A stretch of 64,000 bases of DNA from positions 62,001 through 126,000 of the forward strand of contig CAIKWZ010000043.1 of NCBI GenBank assembly GCA_903831255.1, read 5' to 3'. This stretch comes from an uncultured Alphaproteobacteria bacterium (GTDB taxonomy: Bacteria > Pseudomonadota > Alphaproteobacteria > Caulobacterales > Hyphomonadaceae). The translations under genes and the position numbers were made by a program. A model generated the notes under the pieces. That model did not search any database. It saw nothing but the letters and a program-made list of their open reading frames with translations, and was not told where the DNA came from. Within the stretch, counting starts at the first letter, position 1; each line of letters begins with the position of its first letter. This document shows, piece after piece, positions 15,942 to 26,605 of the stretch.

Positions 15942-18116
15942 GTGATCAAGACGATGAAGCGCTTTCTGGGCGTCTGCGCCATGGCCGCCGGCGTTCTGGG
16001 CGCGTCCGGAGGGGCGCTCGCCGAACCGGTTCGCACGGGCCACACCCTGGCGGAATTGATATCCGAACGCGCGGCGGTCGTTCCCGGGGATCTGTTCCTG
16101 GGGGCGTTGCGCCTGGATCTGGATGACGGCGGTTGGCACGTCTACTGGAAGAATGTCGGCGATAGCGGCCTTCCGCCCAAAATTGACTGGGAGCTGCCCG
16201 AGGGGGTGAGCGTCGGCGAGTTCACCTGGCCCGCCCCCCACGCCATCCCGCTCGCCACTCTCATGAACTACGGCTATGAGCATCAGCTGGTCCTGCCCTT
16301 CGAGATCAGGTTGCCTCAGGGGGCGACGCCCGGCGCCGAGATCGAACTCAAGGGGCGCGCAAGCTGGCTGATTTGCCTCGAGACCTGCATTCCTGAGCAG
16401 GCGGACCTTGTCCTTCGCCTGCCCGTCGCCGCCTCTCTGGTCGCGGCGGAAGCCCCCGGCGCGCTGATCGCTGAAGCGCTGGCCGCCGCGCCTGTCGCTT
16501 TGACCGGCGAGGCGATGGTTGAACGCACCGATGACGGCTTCAGGGTCGGCGTGAGAGATGACGCCGTGGCCGCCGCTGCGACCTCCGCAGCCTCTGCCCG
16601 GTTTTTTCCCGACGGTCCGGAAATCATTCATGCGGCGGCGCAGACAGTGGAATTCGGGCCCGAGGGCCTCTCCGTCTCCATGACCGCCTCAGAGTACGCT
16701 CCGGCGGGAGAGGCCCCTCTCTCCGGCGTCGTGGTGCTTGAGGGCGAGGACGGGTCCCGCAGGGCCTGGGTGGTGGCGGCGACCCCCGCAGCGTTGCCCG
16801 CCGGGGTGTCAGGAACCATGCTCTCGCCTGTGGCGGCGGGTTTGACCCTTTTGCCACTGCTGTCTTTGCTCGGGGCGGCGTTTCTGGGCGGGCTGGTTCT
16901 CAACCTCATGCCCTGTGTTCTTCCGGTGCTGTCGATCAAGGCCGCCGGTCTCGTGCACACAGCGCACAATCCTGCGGAGGCGCGCCTTCACGGGGTGGCC
17001 TATACGCTCGGGGTTCTTGTCTGCTTCGCGGCGGTCGGCGCGATCCTGGTGGCGCTGCGCATGGCGGGGGAGCAGGCGGGGCTCGGCTTTCAGCTTCAGT
17101 ATCCGCCGATGGTGGCCGTGTTCGCTCTCATCATGTTCGCGGTCGGCCTCAATCTTCTGGGCGTCTTCGAGATCGGAGGCTCGCTCATGGGTGTGGGCGG
17201 GAACCTTGCCGATCGCGGCGGGGCTTCAGGCGCCTTTTTCACCGGGCTGCTGGCCGCCTTTGTGGGGGCGCCGTGCGTGGGGCCATTCATGGCGCCGGCG
17301 GTCGGAGTGGCGCTCTCCCAGCCGCCATTGACGGTGATGGGGGTCTTTCTGGTGATCGGGCTCGGGCTGGCCGCCCCCTTCCTGCTTCTGAGTTTCACGC
17401 CCGCCATCGCGCGACTGATCCCGAAGCCCGGAGCGTGGATGGCCGTATTCAGGCAGGCGCTCGCCTTCCCGATGTTCCTGACGGCGATCTGGCTGCTCTG
17501 GGTGCTGGGAGGTCAGACCGGAGCCGACGGCGTGATCGCAGCGGTCGCCGGAGCGACGGTGTTCGCATTCGGAGTGTGGCTCGCCGGGCGTATCGGGTCC
17601 GGGATTTCCGGGCGCGCAGTATCCGCCGGGGTCATCCTGCTCGCCGTGATTGGAACCGCCATGTCCGCCAATATGATTACGGCGCCGGCCGAGGCGGCCC
17701 AGGGAGTGGCGTCGTCCGGCGGCGAGGTATCGTCAGAACCCTGGTCGCCCGAGCGGGTAAAGGCTCTGCAGGCGGATGGACGCGTCATTTTCGTGGACTT
17801 CACGGCGCGCTGGTGTGCGACCTGTCAGGTGAACAAGAAACTCGCCATTGAAACGGATGAGGCGAAGGCGGCCTTTGCCGAGTATGACGTCGCCTTTCTG
17901 GTCGCCGACTGGACCAACCGGGACAGCGTGATTGCTGCGGCTCTCGCCGAGCATCAGCGGGCGGGCGTTCCTCTTTATCTCATGTATCCGGCCTCCGGCG
18001 GTCCGCCTGAGGTTCTTCCCCAGATGCTGACCCCCGGCCTGATCGCTGCTGCGGTTCGCACGGCGGCGGGACCGGGCGCTTCGGAGGGTCTGACGGGCAA
18101 AGGAGACGGGTTGTGA
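15942..18116 (+). CDS. DsbD/ScsB-type thiol:disulfide interchange protein
   Basis: This is a 724-residue membrane protein with the three-part DsbD/ScsB plan. After a signal peptide ending near residue 27, the periplasmic N-terminal domain has a redox pair Cys145/Cys149 (LICLETC). A membrane domain of about eight helices follows, with Cys325 in LMPCVLPV and Cys445 in GAPCVGP. The C-terminal thioredoxin domain carries WCATC (Cys625, Cys628). It moves electrons from cytoplasmic thioredoxin to periplasmic thiols. The GTG at 15942 is chosen because AGGAG lies eight bases before it; upstream in-frame ATGs have no ribosome site. It overlaps the redoxin gene. Confidence 0.9.
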   Translation: MIKTMKRFLGVCAMAAGVLGASGGALAEPVRTGHTLAELISERAAVVPGDLFLGALRLDLDDGGWHVYWKNVGDSGLPPKIDWELPEGVSVGEFTWPAPHAIPLATLMNYGYEHQLVLPFEIRLPQGATPGAEIELKGRASWLICLETCIPEQADLVLRLPVAASLVAAEAPGALIAEALAAAPVALTGEAMVERTDDGFRVGVRDDAVAAAATSAASARFFPDGPEIIHAAAQTVEFGPEGLSVSMTASEYAPAGEAPLSGVVVLEGEDGSRRAWVVAATPAALPAGVSGTMLSPVAAGLTLLPLLSLLGAAFLGGLVLNLMPCVLPVLSIKAAGLVHTAHNPAEARLHGVAYTLGVLVCFAAVGAILVALRMAGEQAGLGFQLQYPPMVAVFALIMFAVGLNLLGVFEIGGSLMGVGGNLADRGGASGAFFTGLLAAFVGAPCVGPFMAPAVGVALSQPPLTVMGVFLVIGLGLAAPFLLLSFTPAIARLIPKPGAWMAVFRQALAFPMFLTAIWLLWVLGGQTGADGVIAAVAGATVFAFGVWLAGRIGSGISGRAVSAGVILLAVIGTAMSANMITAPAEAAQGVASSGGEVSSEPWSPERVKALQADGRVIFVDFTARWCATCQVNKKLAIETDEAKAAFAEYDVAFLVADWTNRDSVIAAALAEHQRAGVPLYLMYPASGGPPEVLPQMLTPGLIAAAVRTAAGPGASEGLTGKGDGL

Positions 18117-18754
18117 CCATGTTAAGTCGTGAACGCTGGAGTCTTGTCGCCGGCGCCGCTGTCGCCGCCGCATTGACGGCGGCGGCTCTGATCGTGTCGG
18201 CGGATGAGGCCAGCGCAGCGACGCCTGGTGATCCGGCGCCTGCGTTTGAGGAGTTGAATTCCGCCGGCCGGAAAGTCTCCCTCGCGGACTTCAGGGGACG
18301 AACGGTGGTCCTGGAGTGGACAAACGACGGCTGCCCGTTCGTGCAGAAGCATTATGACAGCGGGGCCATGCAGGCTCTGCAGGCATCCGCCGGCAAGGAC
18401 GGGGTGGTCTGGCTGTCGGTGGTCTCCTCGAAGCCCGGTTCGCAGGGCTATGTGATGGGGGCGCAGGCGGACCGCCTGACCACTGAGCGCAAGGCCTCTC
18501 CCGCCCACGTGCTTCTCGATCCCGACGGATCGATGGGGCGGGCGTTCGGCGCCAGGACGACCCCCCACATGTTCGTCATCGGTCCGGATGGTCGGATTGT
18601 CTACAGCGGCGCCATCGATTCCATTCGCTCCTCCGACGTGCGGGATGTGCCCAAGGCTGTGAACTATGTCTCCCAGGCTCTCGAGGCGATCAAGGCGGGT
18701 CGGGCGCCGGAGACGCCCCTGACGGTTCCCTACGGTTGCTCGGTCAAATACTGA
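18113..18754 (+). CDS. Redoxin / AhpC-TSA family protein, exported
   Basis: This 213-residue thioredoxin-fold protein has an N-terminal signal or anchor (residues about 10-33). The fold has the peroxiredoxin-like motif TNDGCPFVQKHY, with a single Cys where thioredoxins have CXXC. A second Cys lies in the C-terminal GCSVKY, which could be a resolving residue. The cis-proline is in TTPHMFVIG. The GTG start overlaps the stop of the DsbD-like gene (GTGA). AAAGGAGA seven bases earlier supports it over an ATG two codons later. Tight coupling suggests the DsbD-like protein reduces it. Peroxidase or thiol-reductase activity is inferred. Confidence 0.82.
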   Translation: MTMLSRERWSLVAGAAVAAALTAAALIVSADEASAATPGDPAPAFEELNSAGRKVSLADFRGRTVVLEWTNDGCPFVQKHYDSGAMQALQASAGKDGVVWLSVVSSKPGSQGYVMGAQADRLTTERKASPAHVLLDPDGSMGRAFGARTTPHMFVIGPDGRIVYSGAIDSIRSSDVRDVPKAVNYVSQALEAIKAGRAPETPLTVPYGCSVKY

Positions 18755-18854
18755 CCGGCGGGGGCGGTTTGCCCGGACCCGGATTGGCTCCGCGGCCCGA
18801 GTTGCGGCCGGCCAAGCGATGGGATACGCCACGCCCGAATGAAAAGGCGCTCCC

Positions 18855-20324
18855 ATGGCCAGGATGAATGATCCGTCTCGCTTGGAGGCCCGCAAGCCGA
18901 GGGGCTTTGCGGACAAGTCGGCGCCTGTGCTTGCCGCTGAACGTCGGCTGGTCGACGCCGTGTCGGCGGTTTACGCTCGCTGGGGGTTCGAGCCGCTCGA
19001 TACCGGCCCATTTGAGTATGTCGATGCTCTGGGCAAGTTTCTCCCGGACACGGACCGTCCCAATGAGGGCGTTTTCGCTCTTCAGGATGATGACGAGCAG
19101 TGGATCGCCCTGCGATATGATCACACCGCTCCTCTGGCCCGCTATGTTGCAGAGAACTGGGACCGTCTCGCCAAGCCTTTTCGGCGTTACGCCGCCGGGC
19201 CGGTCTGGCGTAACGAGAAGCCGGGACCATTTCGTTTCCGCGAATTCATTCAGTGCGATGCGGACGCGGTCGGCGTTTCAGGAGCAGGCGCCGACGCTGA
19301 GATGATCGCCATCGCCGCCGAGGCCATGCGGGCGGCGGGCGCCGGGACCGGGGAATTCGCCGTCCGGGTCAACACCCGCCACCTTCTCGACGGGGTCATG
19401 GAGGCTTCAGGCGTTCTCGATCCGGCTCTGCGCGGGGTGGTGCTGCGCTCTCTCGACAAGCTGGATCGCCTGGGACCGGAAGGCGTCGCCCTGTTGCTTG
19501 GTCCGGGACGTCGCGATGAGTCCGGAGACGTGACCCCCGGCGCCGGGCTGAACGCGGTTCAGATTGATCGTCTGCTCGCCTTCGCCGCCGCCCGCGGACC
19601 CACGCGTCGCGACACGATCGATCGTCTTGCCGCCGCCGCCGGGGGCAATGCCGCCTCGGATAGGGGGCTGGCCGAGCTGGATGTCATCGACACCCTTCTC
19701 CGGGCCCTTGGGGTGGGTGAAGAGGACGTCGTGTTCGATCCGTCCGTGGTTCGGGGGCTGGAGTATTATACAGGCCCCGTCTTCGAGGCGGAGCTCCTGC
19801 GGGAGTTCAAGGACGCCGAGGGCAGGCTCGTTCGTTTCGGATCGGTGGGCGGGGGCGGTCGATATGACGGCCTGGTGGCCCGTTTCAGGGGAGAGGCCTC
19901 TCCTGCGACCGGTTTTTCGGTCGGCGTCAGCCGGCTCGCCGCGGCGATGGCCGCCGGCGGCGAGATCTCGCTGGACGGTCCCATACTCGTCCTCGTGCTC
20001 GATCCGGCCTGCCTCGGAGATTACTTTGCGATCGCCGCAGAGCTCAGAGCGGCGGGCCTCAGGGCGGAGACCTATCTGGGCGCCTCCGGGATGCGGGCTC
20101 AGATGAAGTACGCGGATCGCCGCCGGTCTCCAGCTGTGGTGATTGTCGGAGAGAGTGAACGCGAACGCGGTGTGGCGACGATCAAGGATCTCAAGGTCGG
20201 GGCCGAGGCGGCCCGGTCAATTTCCGGAAATGACGAATGGCGTGCGGCTCGTCCTGGCCAGTTCGAGGTTCCACGTTCCGAGATGACCGCGCGTCTTCTG
20301 GAGATCGCAGGAGGCCGCCCATGA
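18855..20324 (+). CDS. hisS: Histidyl-tRNA synthetase
   Basis: This 489-residue class II synthetase charges tRNA-His. Motif 2 is in AAGPVWRNEKPGPFRFREF, with the histidine A-box LEYYTGPVFEAE and SVGGGGRYDGL of motif 3 further on. The C-terminal anticodon-binding domain is present (ILVLVLDPACLG to the KDLK segment). It is the first gene of hisS-hisZ-hisG; its stop codon overlaps the hisZ ATG by four bases. Pairing a true synthetase with its catalytically dead paralogue HisZ in one operon is common in alphaproteobacteria. Confidence 0.95.
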   Translation: MARMNDPSRLEARKPRGFADKSAPVLAAERRLVDAVSAVYARWGFEPLDTGPFEYVDALGKFLPDTDRPNEGVFALQDDDEQWIALRYDHTAPLARYVAENWDRLAKPFRRYAAGPVWRNEKPGPFRFREFIQCDADAVGVSGAGADAEMIAIAAEAMRAAGAGTGEFAVRVNTRHLLDGVMEASGVLDPALRGVVLRSLDKLDRLGPEGVALLLGPGRRDESGDVTPGAGLNAVQIDRLLAFAAARGPTRRDTIDRLAAAAGGNAASDRGLAELDVIDTLLRALGVGEEDVVFDPSVVRGLEYYTGPVFEAELLREFKDAEGRLVRFGSVGGGGRYDGLVARFRGEASPATGFSVGVSRLAAAMAAGGEISLDGPILVLVLDPACLGDYFAIAAELRAAGLRAETYLGASGMRAQMKYADRRRSPAVVIVGESERERGVATIKDLKVGAEAARSISGNDEWRAARPGQFEVPRSEMTARLLEIAGGRP

Positions 20325-21403
20325 ACTCGGGAGCGCGGGCCGTCGAAGACATGATCTTCGCCGTGGGAGGCGAGCGGATCGATCCGCCGACCCTGGCGCC
20401 GGCCAGGATGATCCTTGATCTGTCAGGCGAGGCGGTGCGTCAGCGCCTCTGCACCTTCCCGGACGGGGAAGGCGGCGAGCTCTGCCTTCGGCCGGACATG
20501 ACGGTTCCTATCGCCGCTCTGGTCGCTCAGGGCCGCAGAGCCCTTGCGCGTTATGTTTATTCAGGAACCGTCTGGCGTCTTCCGAGGTCTGGCTCCGGCG
20601 AGGCGCCGGAGTTTTCTCAGGTGGGTTTCGAATGGTTCGCCGGCGGCGGCCCGGAAGAAGATGCCGAAGCCTTCTGTCTGGCGATGTCTGCGGCGCAGGC
20701 CGGTGGAGAAAGATCCGCCCGGGTGCGAATCGGCGATGTGGCGGTGTTTTCCTCCCTTCTCAAGGGGCTCTCTCTGTCTCAGGCCTGGAGGGCGAAGCTC
20801 CTGCGCTCGTTTGCCCGCGGAGGGGCTCGTGAGGCTTTGGTCCCCCAGCCGCCAGCCTCGGCGCTGGCGACGGCTCTGGCCGGTTTGACCGCCGAGCAGG
20901 CAAGGCATGCGGTTGAGGAGATCTTCGCGATCGCCGGAACCGCATCCACCGGACAGCGCAGCGCTGCCGACATCGCAGGACGGCTGCGCGAGCGCGCCGA
21001 TGATCCGGGACCCTCCGCGCAGGCCTCTGAGGCCATTAGCGAGTATCTGTCACTTGAGTGCCCCGCGCACGAGGCGTCCGAGACGATCGCCAGCTTCGCT
21101 CGCAGACAGAGGGTGGACCTCGGACAGGCGCTCTCTGATTTTACCCTCCGTCAGGAGGCGATCGCCCGTCGGGCGCCGCCTTACTGGTCAACCGCGCGTT
21201 TCAGCGCCCGGGACGGATGGCGGTTCGAGTACTATGACGGGTTTGTCTTTGAGCTGGCCGCGCCGGAGACCCCCGATCGTCCTTCGGTCGCAGGCGGACG
21301 TTATGACGGACTTCTGGCGCGATTGAGCGGTCAGACGGTCTCGGCTCAGGCCATCGGCGCCGCAGTGCGCATGGATCGGCTGGACGCAGGGGCCTCGTCA
21401 TGA
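20321..21403 (+). CDS. hisZ: ATP phosphoribosyltransferase regulatory subunit HisZ
   Basis: This 360-residue paralogue of histidyl-tRNA synthetase lacks the anticodon domain and acts as the regulatory subunit of HisG in histidine synthesis. It keeps the synthetase-like core (LCLRPDMTVPIAALVA, YSGTVWRLP, AGGRYDGLLARL). The active-site motifs needed for histidine activation are degenerate. The frame is open to 20237, but AGGAGG six bases before the ATG at 20321 fixes the start. Start and stop both overlap neighbours by four bases (ATGA), so the three genes are translationally coupled. Confidence 0.93.
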   Translation: MNSGARAVEDMIFAVGGERIDPPTLAPARMILDLSGEAVRQRLCTFPDGEGGELCLRPDMTVPIAALVAQGRRALARYVYSGTVWRLPRSGSGEAPEFSQVGFEWFAGGGPEEDAEAFCLAMSAAQAGGERSARVRIGDVAVFSSLLKGLSLSQAWRAKLLRSFARGGAREALVPQPPASALATALAGLTAEQARHAVEEIFAIAGTASTGQRSAADIAGRLRERADDPGPSAQASEAISEYLSLECPAHEASETIASFARRQRVDLGQALSDFTLRQEAIARRAPPYWSTARFSARDGWRFEYYDGFVFELAAPETPDRPSVAGGRYDGLLARLSGQTVSAQAIGAAVRMDRLDAGASS

Positions 21404-22335
21404 CCCGACTTCGCCTCGCTATTCCTTCCAAGGGCCGTCTTAAGGAGCAGGCCGAGACCTATTTCTCCGGGGCGGGCTTCCGGCTGGAGCAGATCGGCGG
21501 AGCGCGGGGTTATTCTGCGCGCCTTCAGGGCCTGCCTGACATTGAGGTCATATTGCTCTCCGCATCGGAGATCGCTGCGGGTCTCGTGTCGGGAGACATT
21601 CATATCGGCGTGACGGGCGAGGATCTGTTGCACGAGACCGCCTCGGATCTGGACGCTGTCATTCATCTGCTGGCGCCTCTGGGGTTTGGTCGCGCCCGGC
21701 TCGTGGTCGCGGCGCCGCGGAGCTGGATCGATGTGGACACGATGGCCGATGTCGAGGATGTGGCGGCGCGGATGGAGGCGGCCACAGGTCGACGACTGCG
21801 CGTGGCCACGAAGTATGTTCGCTCGACACGCCGCTTCTTTTCCGCCTCGGGCGTCAGCAGCTATCGGATCGTGGAAAGCGCCGGGGCAACGGAAGGCGCC
21901 CCTGCGGCGGGCGCAGCGGAGTTGATCGTCGATATCACCACGACCGGCGCGACCCTGGAGGGCAATGGTCTCAAGATCCTGAAGGATGGACTGATCCTGG
22001 CCAGCGAAGCTCAGCTGGCCGCCTCGCTGAGAGCGGAGTGGACGCCCGAAGCGCTTCTCGGACTGAAGGCCCTGCTTGAGGGCATGGACGCTCGCTCGGC
22101 TGGCCGTGCGCTTCAGACGGTGCGCTTCTCTCCGGATCTCGATCCCGTCGCGCTGGGCCTCGACATTGAGGTCGTCGGACCGGGCGAGGGGCTGTGCGCG
22201 CGTGGGAAGGCTCATGAGCTCGCGCGCAGACTTGCCGAGGCTGGCGGCGGCCCGGTTCGGATCCTCGAGACCGAATTTGTCTACCGCGTACTCAACGAGC
22301 GATTCGAGCGATTTGTGGCGAGACGGCGCCTCTGA
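21400..22335 (+). CDS. hisG: ATP phosphoribosyltransferase HisG
   Basis: HisG catalyses the first step of histidine synthesis, joining ATP and PRPP. Residues 1 to about 215 form the catalytic core: RLAIPSKGRL, GVTGEDLL, ATKYVRSTRRFF and the PRPP loop ELIVDITTTGATLEGNGL. The protein is 311 residues long. HisZ-dependent short forms are usually 200-235 residues, so about 90 C-terminal residues remain unexplained. They do not obviously match the allosteric domain of long-form HisG. The gene is the last of the operon, overlapping hisZ by ATGA. Confidence 0.93.
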   Translation: MTRLRLAIPSKGRLKEQAETYFSGAGFRLEQIGGARGYSARLQGLPDIEVILLSASEIAAGLVSGDIHIGVTGEDLLHETASDLDAVIHLLAPLGFGRARLVVAAPRSWIDVDTMADVEDVAARMEAATGRRLRVATKYVRSTRRFFSASGVSSYRIVESAGATEGAPAAGAAELIVDITTTGATLEGNGLKILKDGLILASEAQLAASLRAEWTPEALLGLKALLEGMDARSAGRALQTVRFSPDLDPVALGLDIEVVGPGEGLCARGKAHELARRLAEAGGGPVRILETEFVYRVLNERFERFVARRRL

Positions 22336-22378
22336 ACGGGGGAGGTTCCGTGAAGGGCGGGGACGCAAATTGCTCTGC

Positions 22379-22403
22379 AGGGGGTGATCCGGCCCTTTTT
22401 TTT
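22379..22403 (+). terminator. Probable terminator of the his operon
   Basis: An imperfect stem (AGGG with CCCT enclosing GG/CC) is followed by eight T residues at 22396-22403, 43 bases after the hisG stop. The stem is short, so confidence rests mostly on the T-run. Confidence 0.45.
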
Positions 22404-22464
22404 CAAAGAAAGCTCGAAAAACTGCTCCTTAGGGGCGAATTCATGCCGAGCAAGCGTGACGAAT

Positions 22465-22494
22465 TTGTAAGACGCCGCTTGACTCCCCTAGATT
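22465..22494 (+). promoter_or_regulatory. Candidate promoter of the small RNA
   Basis: TTGTAA at 22465-22470 and TAGATT at 22489-22494 are 18 bases apart and would start transcription near 22500. An alternative reading uses TTGACT at 22479-22484 with a weaker GAATGT at 22502-22507, 17 bases on, starting near 22514. Confidence 0.4.
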
Positions 22495-22499
22495 GTGTT

Positions 22500-22599
22500 G
22501 GGAATGTGGCTACGAACCGCTTCGGTGGTTTGGCGTTTCGGGGAGGAAACGCTCTTGTCTGATACTTTAGGGGCTGCGCTCGGGCGCGGCCCCTTTTTT
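22500..22599 (+). ncRNA. Candidate three-hairpin small RNA
   Basis: About 100 bases without a convincing gene fold into three consecutive stem-loops. The first is a 6-bp stem closed by a cUUCGg tetraloop (22515-22530). The second is a perfect 7-bp stem (22533-22539 with 22546-22552) with a GGGGAG loop. The third is a 10-bp stem (22570-22579 with 22584-22593) followed by six T residues, a standard intrinsic terminator. The exposed purine-rich loop could pair with ribosome binding sites or recruit a protein; this is inference. I do not recognise it as SRP RNA, 6S RNA or tmRNA. Confidence 0.5.
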
Positions 22600-22763
22600 C
22601 TGTTTCGGCGTGCCAGCGTGCGGTTTCGGTGAAACATGGGGGCGCCCGGCGCATCGCCCGGGGAGGTTCTGCCGATCGTCAGACGTGACAGGAACTCGGC
22701 CAGCATCGCCGGCGGTGAGCCGCCTCAAACTTCCTCTTTGGGTCGGGACCGACCCGCCTATCT

Positions 22764-23861
22764 TTACGGCTTGATCTCTCGGATCGTCTGTCGCGTCGTT
22801 GCGCCCTGAGTGATGGTGCGCATGCCGGGCGTCCTGAAGTCGATTTTCTTCAGATCAATCATCCGAACCTGTCGATCCGACATGGTGTGGAAATAGAACA
22901 GCCGGTTATCGAGATCTGCGGCTGTCGTGATCTGTGTGGCGCTTTCAATATCCTTCGCGATGCGGTCTGGCGCGCCGGTCGTGCCGACCGGAATGTTGAA
23001 GCTGTCGAGGATGCGGAAGGCTTCAAACACGGCGTCCTCGCCAGTCGCAACGGGGCGGGCTGAGGCGGTCAGGGCGACGGCGCGCACGAAGCGCGATGGA
23101 GGAGTGAAATCGCCCGGCAGCCCTCGCAAACCGGTGCCGGCGCCGAGCGGCGAGAAGACCTGTCCGGCGAGTTCGACCGGAAGAGCGGCCGCCGGAGAAA
23201 GGCCGAGATAGTTTCTCAGGTTCGTCAGATGCCAGCCATATCCCGGGGAGTTCGTAATCACCCCCATGAAGCTTTCGAAGACCTGAACCTTTCCGCCGTC
23301 AGTGATTTCAATGACGATGCTCTCTCCGCTCGCATCCTGCACCTTCCAGTGAAAGGGGAGCGCAGCCCCGCCAAAGCGCGGATCCTCGACATTAACGACC
23401 CGAAGCTTATCGAGATTGGCGCGCACTTCGGCCACGGTCGAAAACGACGACAGCATCCAGCGCATCATGTCTCCGACGCTCAGCGAGCGCGCCGCCTGCT
23501 TCGGATCATAGGGCGCGAAATCCGCGAAATCGGGAAAGTAGTACATCCCGACATAAAGCCCTGCCTCGTTCATTCCGTCCGGTCCGTAGGGCTCGCCATA
23601 GGCCCCGAGAGAAAGGAAGCCGAATTTTCCCTTCCAGGAGAGACCGTTCAATCCTTCGGGGGTCTGGGCGACGAACGAGTGCTGTCGCGGGAAAACCACC
23701 AGAGTGTCGTGATCGGCGTCGCTGAGGGCCCATTCCACGGTGCGCGCAACGATCGACGCTCCGTTCGCCGCATTAAGAGAGATGCCCGTGCAGGCGATGG
23801 CGGTCGACGACGCGCCAAGAGCGAGGGCGACGGCAAGGCCGATGGATCGGATCGCGGACAT
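22764..23861 (-). CDS. Choloylglycine hydrolase family (Ntn amidase), exported
   Basis: This is a 365-residue precursor of an N-terminal-nucleophile amidase (bile salt hydrolase / penicillin V acylase superfamily). The signal peptide ends AIA, and the next residue, Cys24 of CTGISL, would become the N-terminal nucleophile after cleavage. ARTVEW supplies the conserved Arg near residue 40. [12 protein letters not shown] supplies the conserved Asn in the active site, and PPSRFVRA the second Arg. Periplasmic location differs from the cytoplasmic Gram-positive bile salt hydrolases. Gram-negative members often hydrolyse acyl-homoserine lactones or penicillin V, so signal quenching is possible. Confidence 0.88.
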   Translation of the reverse strand: MSAIRSIGLAVALALGASSTAIACTGISLNAANGASIVARTVEWALSDADHDTLVVFPRQHSFVAQTPEGLNGLSWKGKFGFLSLGAYGEPYGPDGMNEAGLYVGMYYFPDFADFAPYDPKQAARSLSVGDMMRWMLSSFSTVAEVRANLDKLRVVNVEDPRFGGAALPFHWKVQDASGESIVIEITDGGKVQVFESFMGVITNSPGYGWHLTNLRNYLGLSPAAALPVELAGQVFSPLGAGTGLRGLPGDFTPPSRFVRAVALTASARPVATGEDAVFEAFRILDSFNIPVGTTGAPDRIAKDIESATQITTAADLDNRLFYFHTMSDRQVRMIDLKKIDFRTPGMRTITQGATTRQTIREIKP

Positions 23862-23968
23862 TCAGCTAAAACTCCTTCACGGACGTCTGGATGCTGCCAG
23901 AGAAGAACTGCCGGGGCAAGATTCGGGCCCGTCTGCGGGCGTTCGTCCGCTGGCAGCCGTCAAGCGAC

Positions 23969-24742
23969 TTATCGGGTCATCGAGCGATGCAGCTCTTCCA
24001 TCGGCTTTTGCGACACCTGGATCGCGCCCGCTCTGGGCCGGTCAAGATCAAGGATGACCATATGGGCGAGGGTGAGCAGGATCAGCAGCAGGGCCGTCTC
24101 CCCGCGATGGGAGTGTTGGCCGGCTGCGAGCACCGACCCCATCATGATCATCGAGAGGACTGCGTAGAGCAGCAGCACGACGAGGACCGTGTCAGGAATA
24201 TGGGCCGAGCGCTCGGCTTTTCTGGCGACGGCCAGATCCAGGCTCTCATTCAGGGAATCCATGACCCCCCGGGTCAGCAGGGCGGGACTGTCCCCTCGCA
24301 GGGCCTTCCCCATGGCGGTCCACAACTCATCCTGCAACGCCTGGGTCTGGCCCTCTGTCGCGCGATCAGCGGCGGCCTCGGACCAGCGAAGCCGCGCGTC
24401 CACATAGCTTCTGAGACTAGCGCTCATATCTGAGCGATCAGGCTCGTTCAGGAGCTGAATTCGCAGCCAGGTCGTGCCTAAAGCGTTCGCCTCCTCGACG
24501 ACAAGGTCCCGCCGGGTGTCGAAACGGTTGAGGGCCATCGAGAATGTGAAACCCAGAAGGAGGGCGAGAAGACCGAGCGCCGCTGACAACAGATGGTCGG
24601 GCCCGGACTTGCTCTCGTGCGATGGCGCGCTCCGGCGTTGAAGCCAGATCTTGCCATGATATCCCAGAGCGACCGCTCCGCTGAGGCTCAAGAGGATAAC
24701 AAGACCGATCAACAGCAGGGGTAGGGACTCCAGCGAGGCCAT
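23969..24742 (-). CDS. DUF4239 / bestrophin-like membrane protein
   Basis: This 257-residue inner-membrane protein has four hydrophobic segments. Two lie in the N-terminal third (about residues 6-27 and 51-71) and two near the C-terminus (about 183-206 and 214-232). A long charged helical region separates the pairs. The FTFSMALNRFDTRRDLVVEEANALGTTWLR segment, spanning the second membrane helix and the following helix, is the signature of DUF4239 proteins, which are annotated as bestrophin-like. Function is unknown. It is a single gene, followed on the same strand by the choloylglycine-hydrolase gene after 107 bases. Confidence 0.8.
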   Translation of the reverse strand: MASLESLPLLLIGLVILLSLSGAVALGYHGKIWLQRRSAPSHESKSGPDHLLSAALGLLALLLGFTFSMALNRFDTRRDLVVEEANALGTTWLRIQLLNEPDRSDMSASLRSYVDARLRWSEAAADRATEGQTQALQDELWTAMGKALRGDSPALLTRGVMDSLNESLDLAVARKAERSAHIPDTVLVVLLLYAVLSMIMMGSVLAAGQHSHRGETALLLILLTLAHMVILDLDRPRAGAIQVSQKPMEELHRSMTR

Positions 24743-24849
24743 GGTCGTCTATCTCCTGATCAATCCGCGCAGACAGAAGCTCTGCGCGAGGATTGGCCGT
24801 CTTCCCCAGTCCCCGTCAATCAGAAAGCCGCCCCTGGGGCGGCAGATAC

Positions 24850-24879
24850 AAAAAAGGGCGGCCCATATGGGCCGCCCTT
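24850..24879 (-). terminator. Terminator of groES-groEL
   Basis: A perfect 26-base palindrome centred on CATATG (24854-24879) is followed on the minus strand by six T residues. It lies 25 bases beyond the groEL stop codon. Confidence 0.92.
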
Positions 24880-24904
24880 CCTGTCTTGCCTCCGGTGAAC
24901 CGGA

Positions 24905-26554
<1,650 letters not shown>

Positions 26555-26605
26555 TCAGTTTCTTTCAGAATGATGAGTGGAGGTGGAAGCGAAAGGACAG
26601 GCGGC

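Noticed and set aside
22740-22755. GGGTCGG/CCGACCC hairpin after the choloylglycine-hydrolase gene as a terminator
   Set aside because: The loop is only two bases and no T-run follows on the minus strand, so termination cannot be supported.
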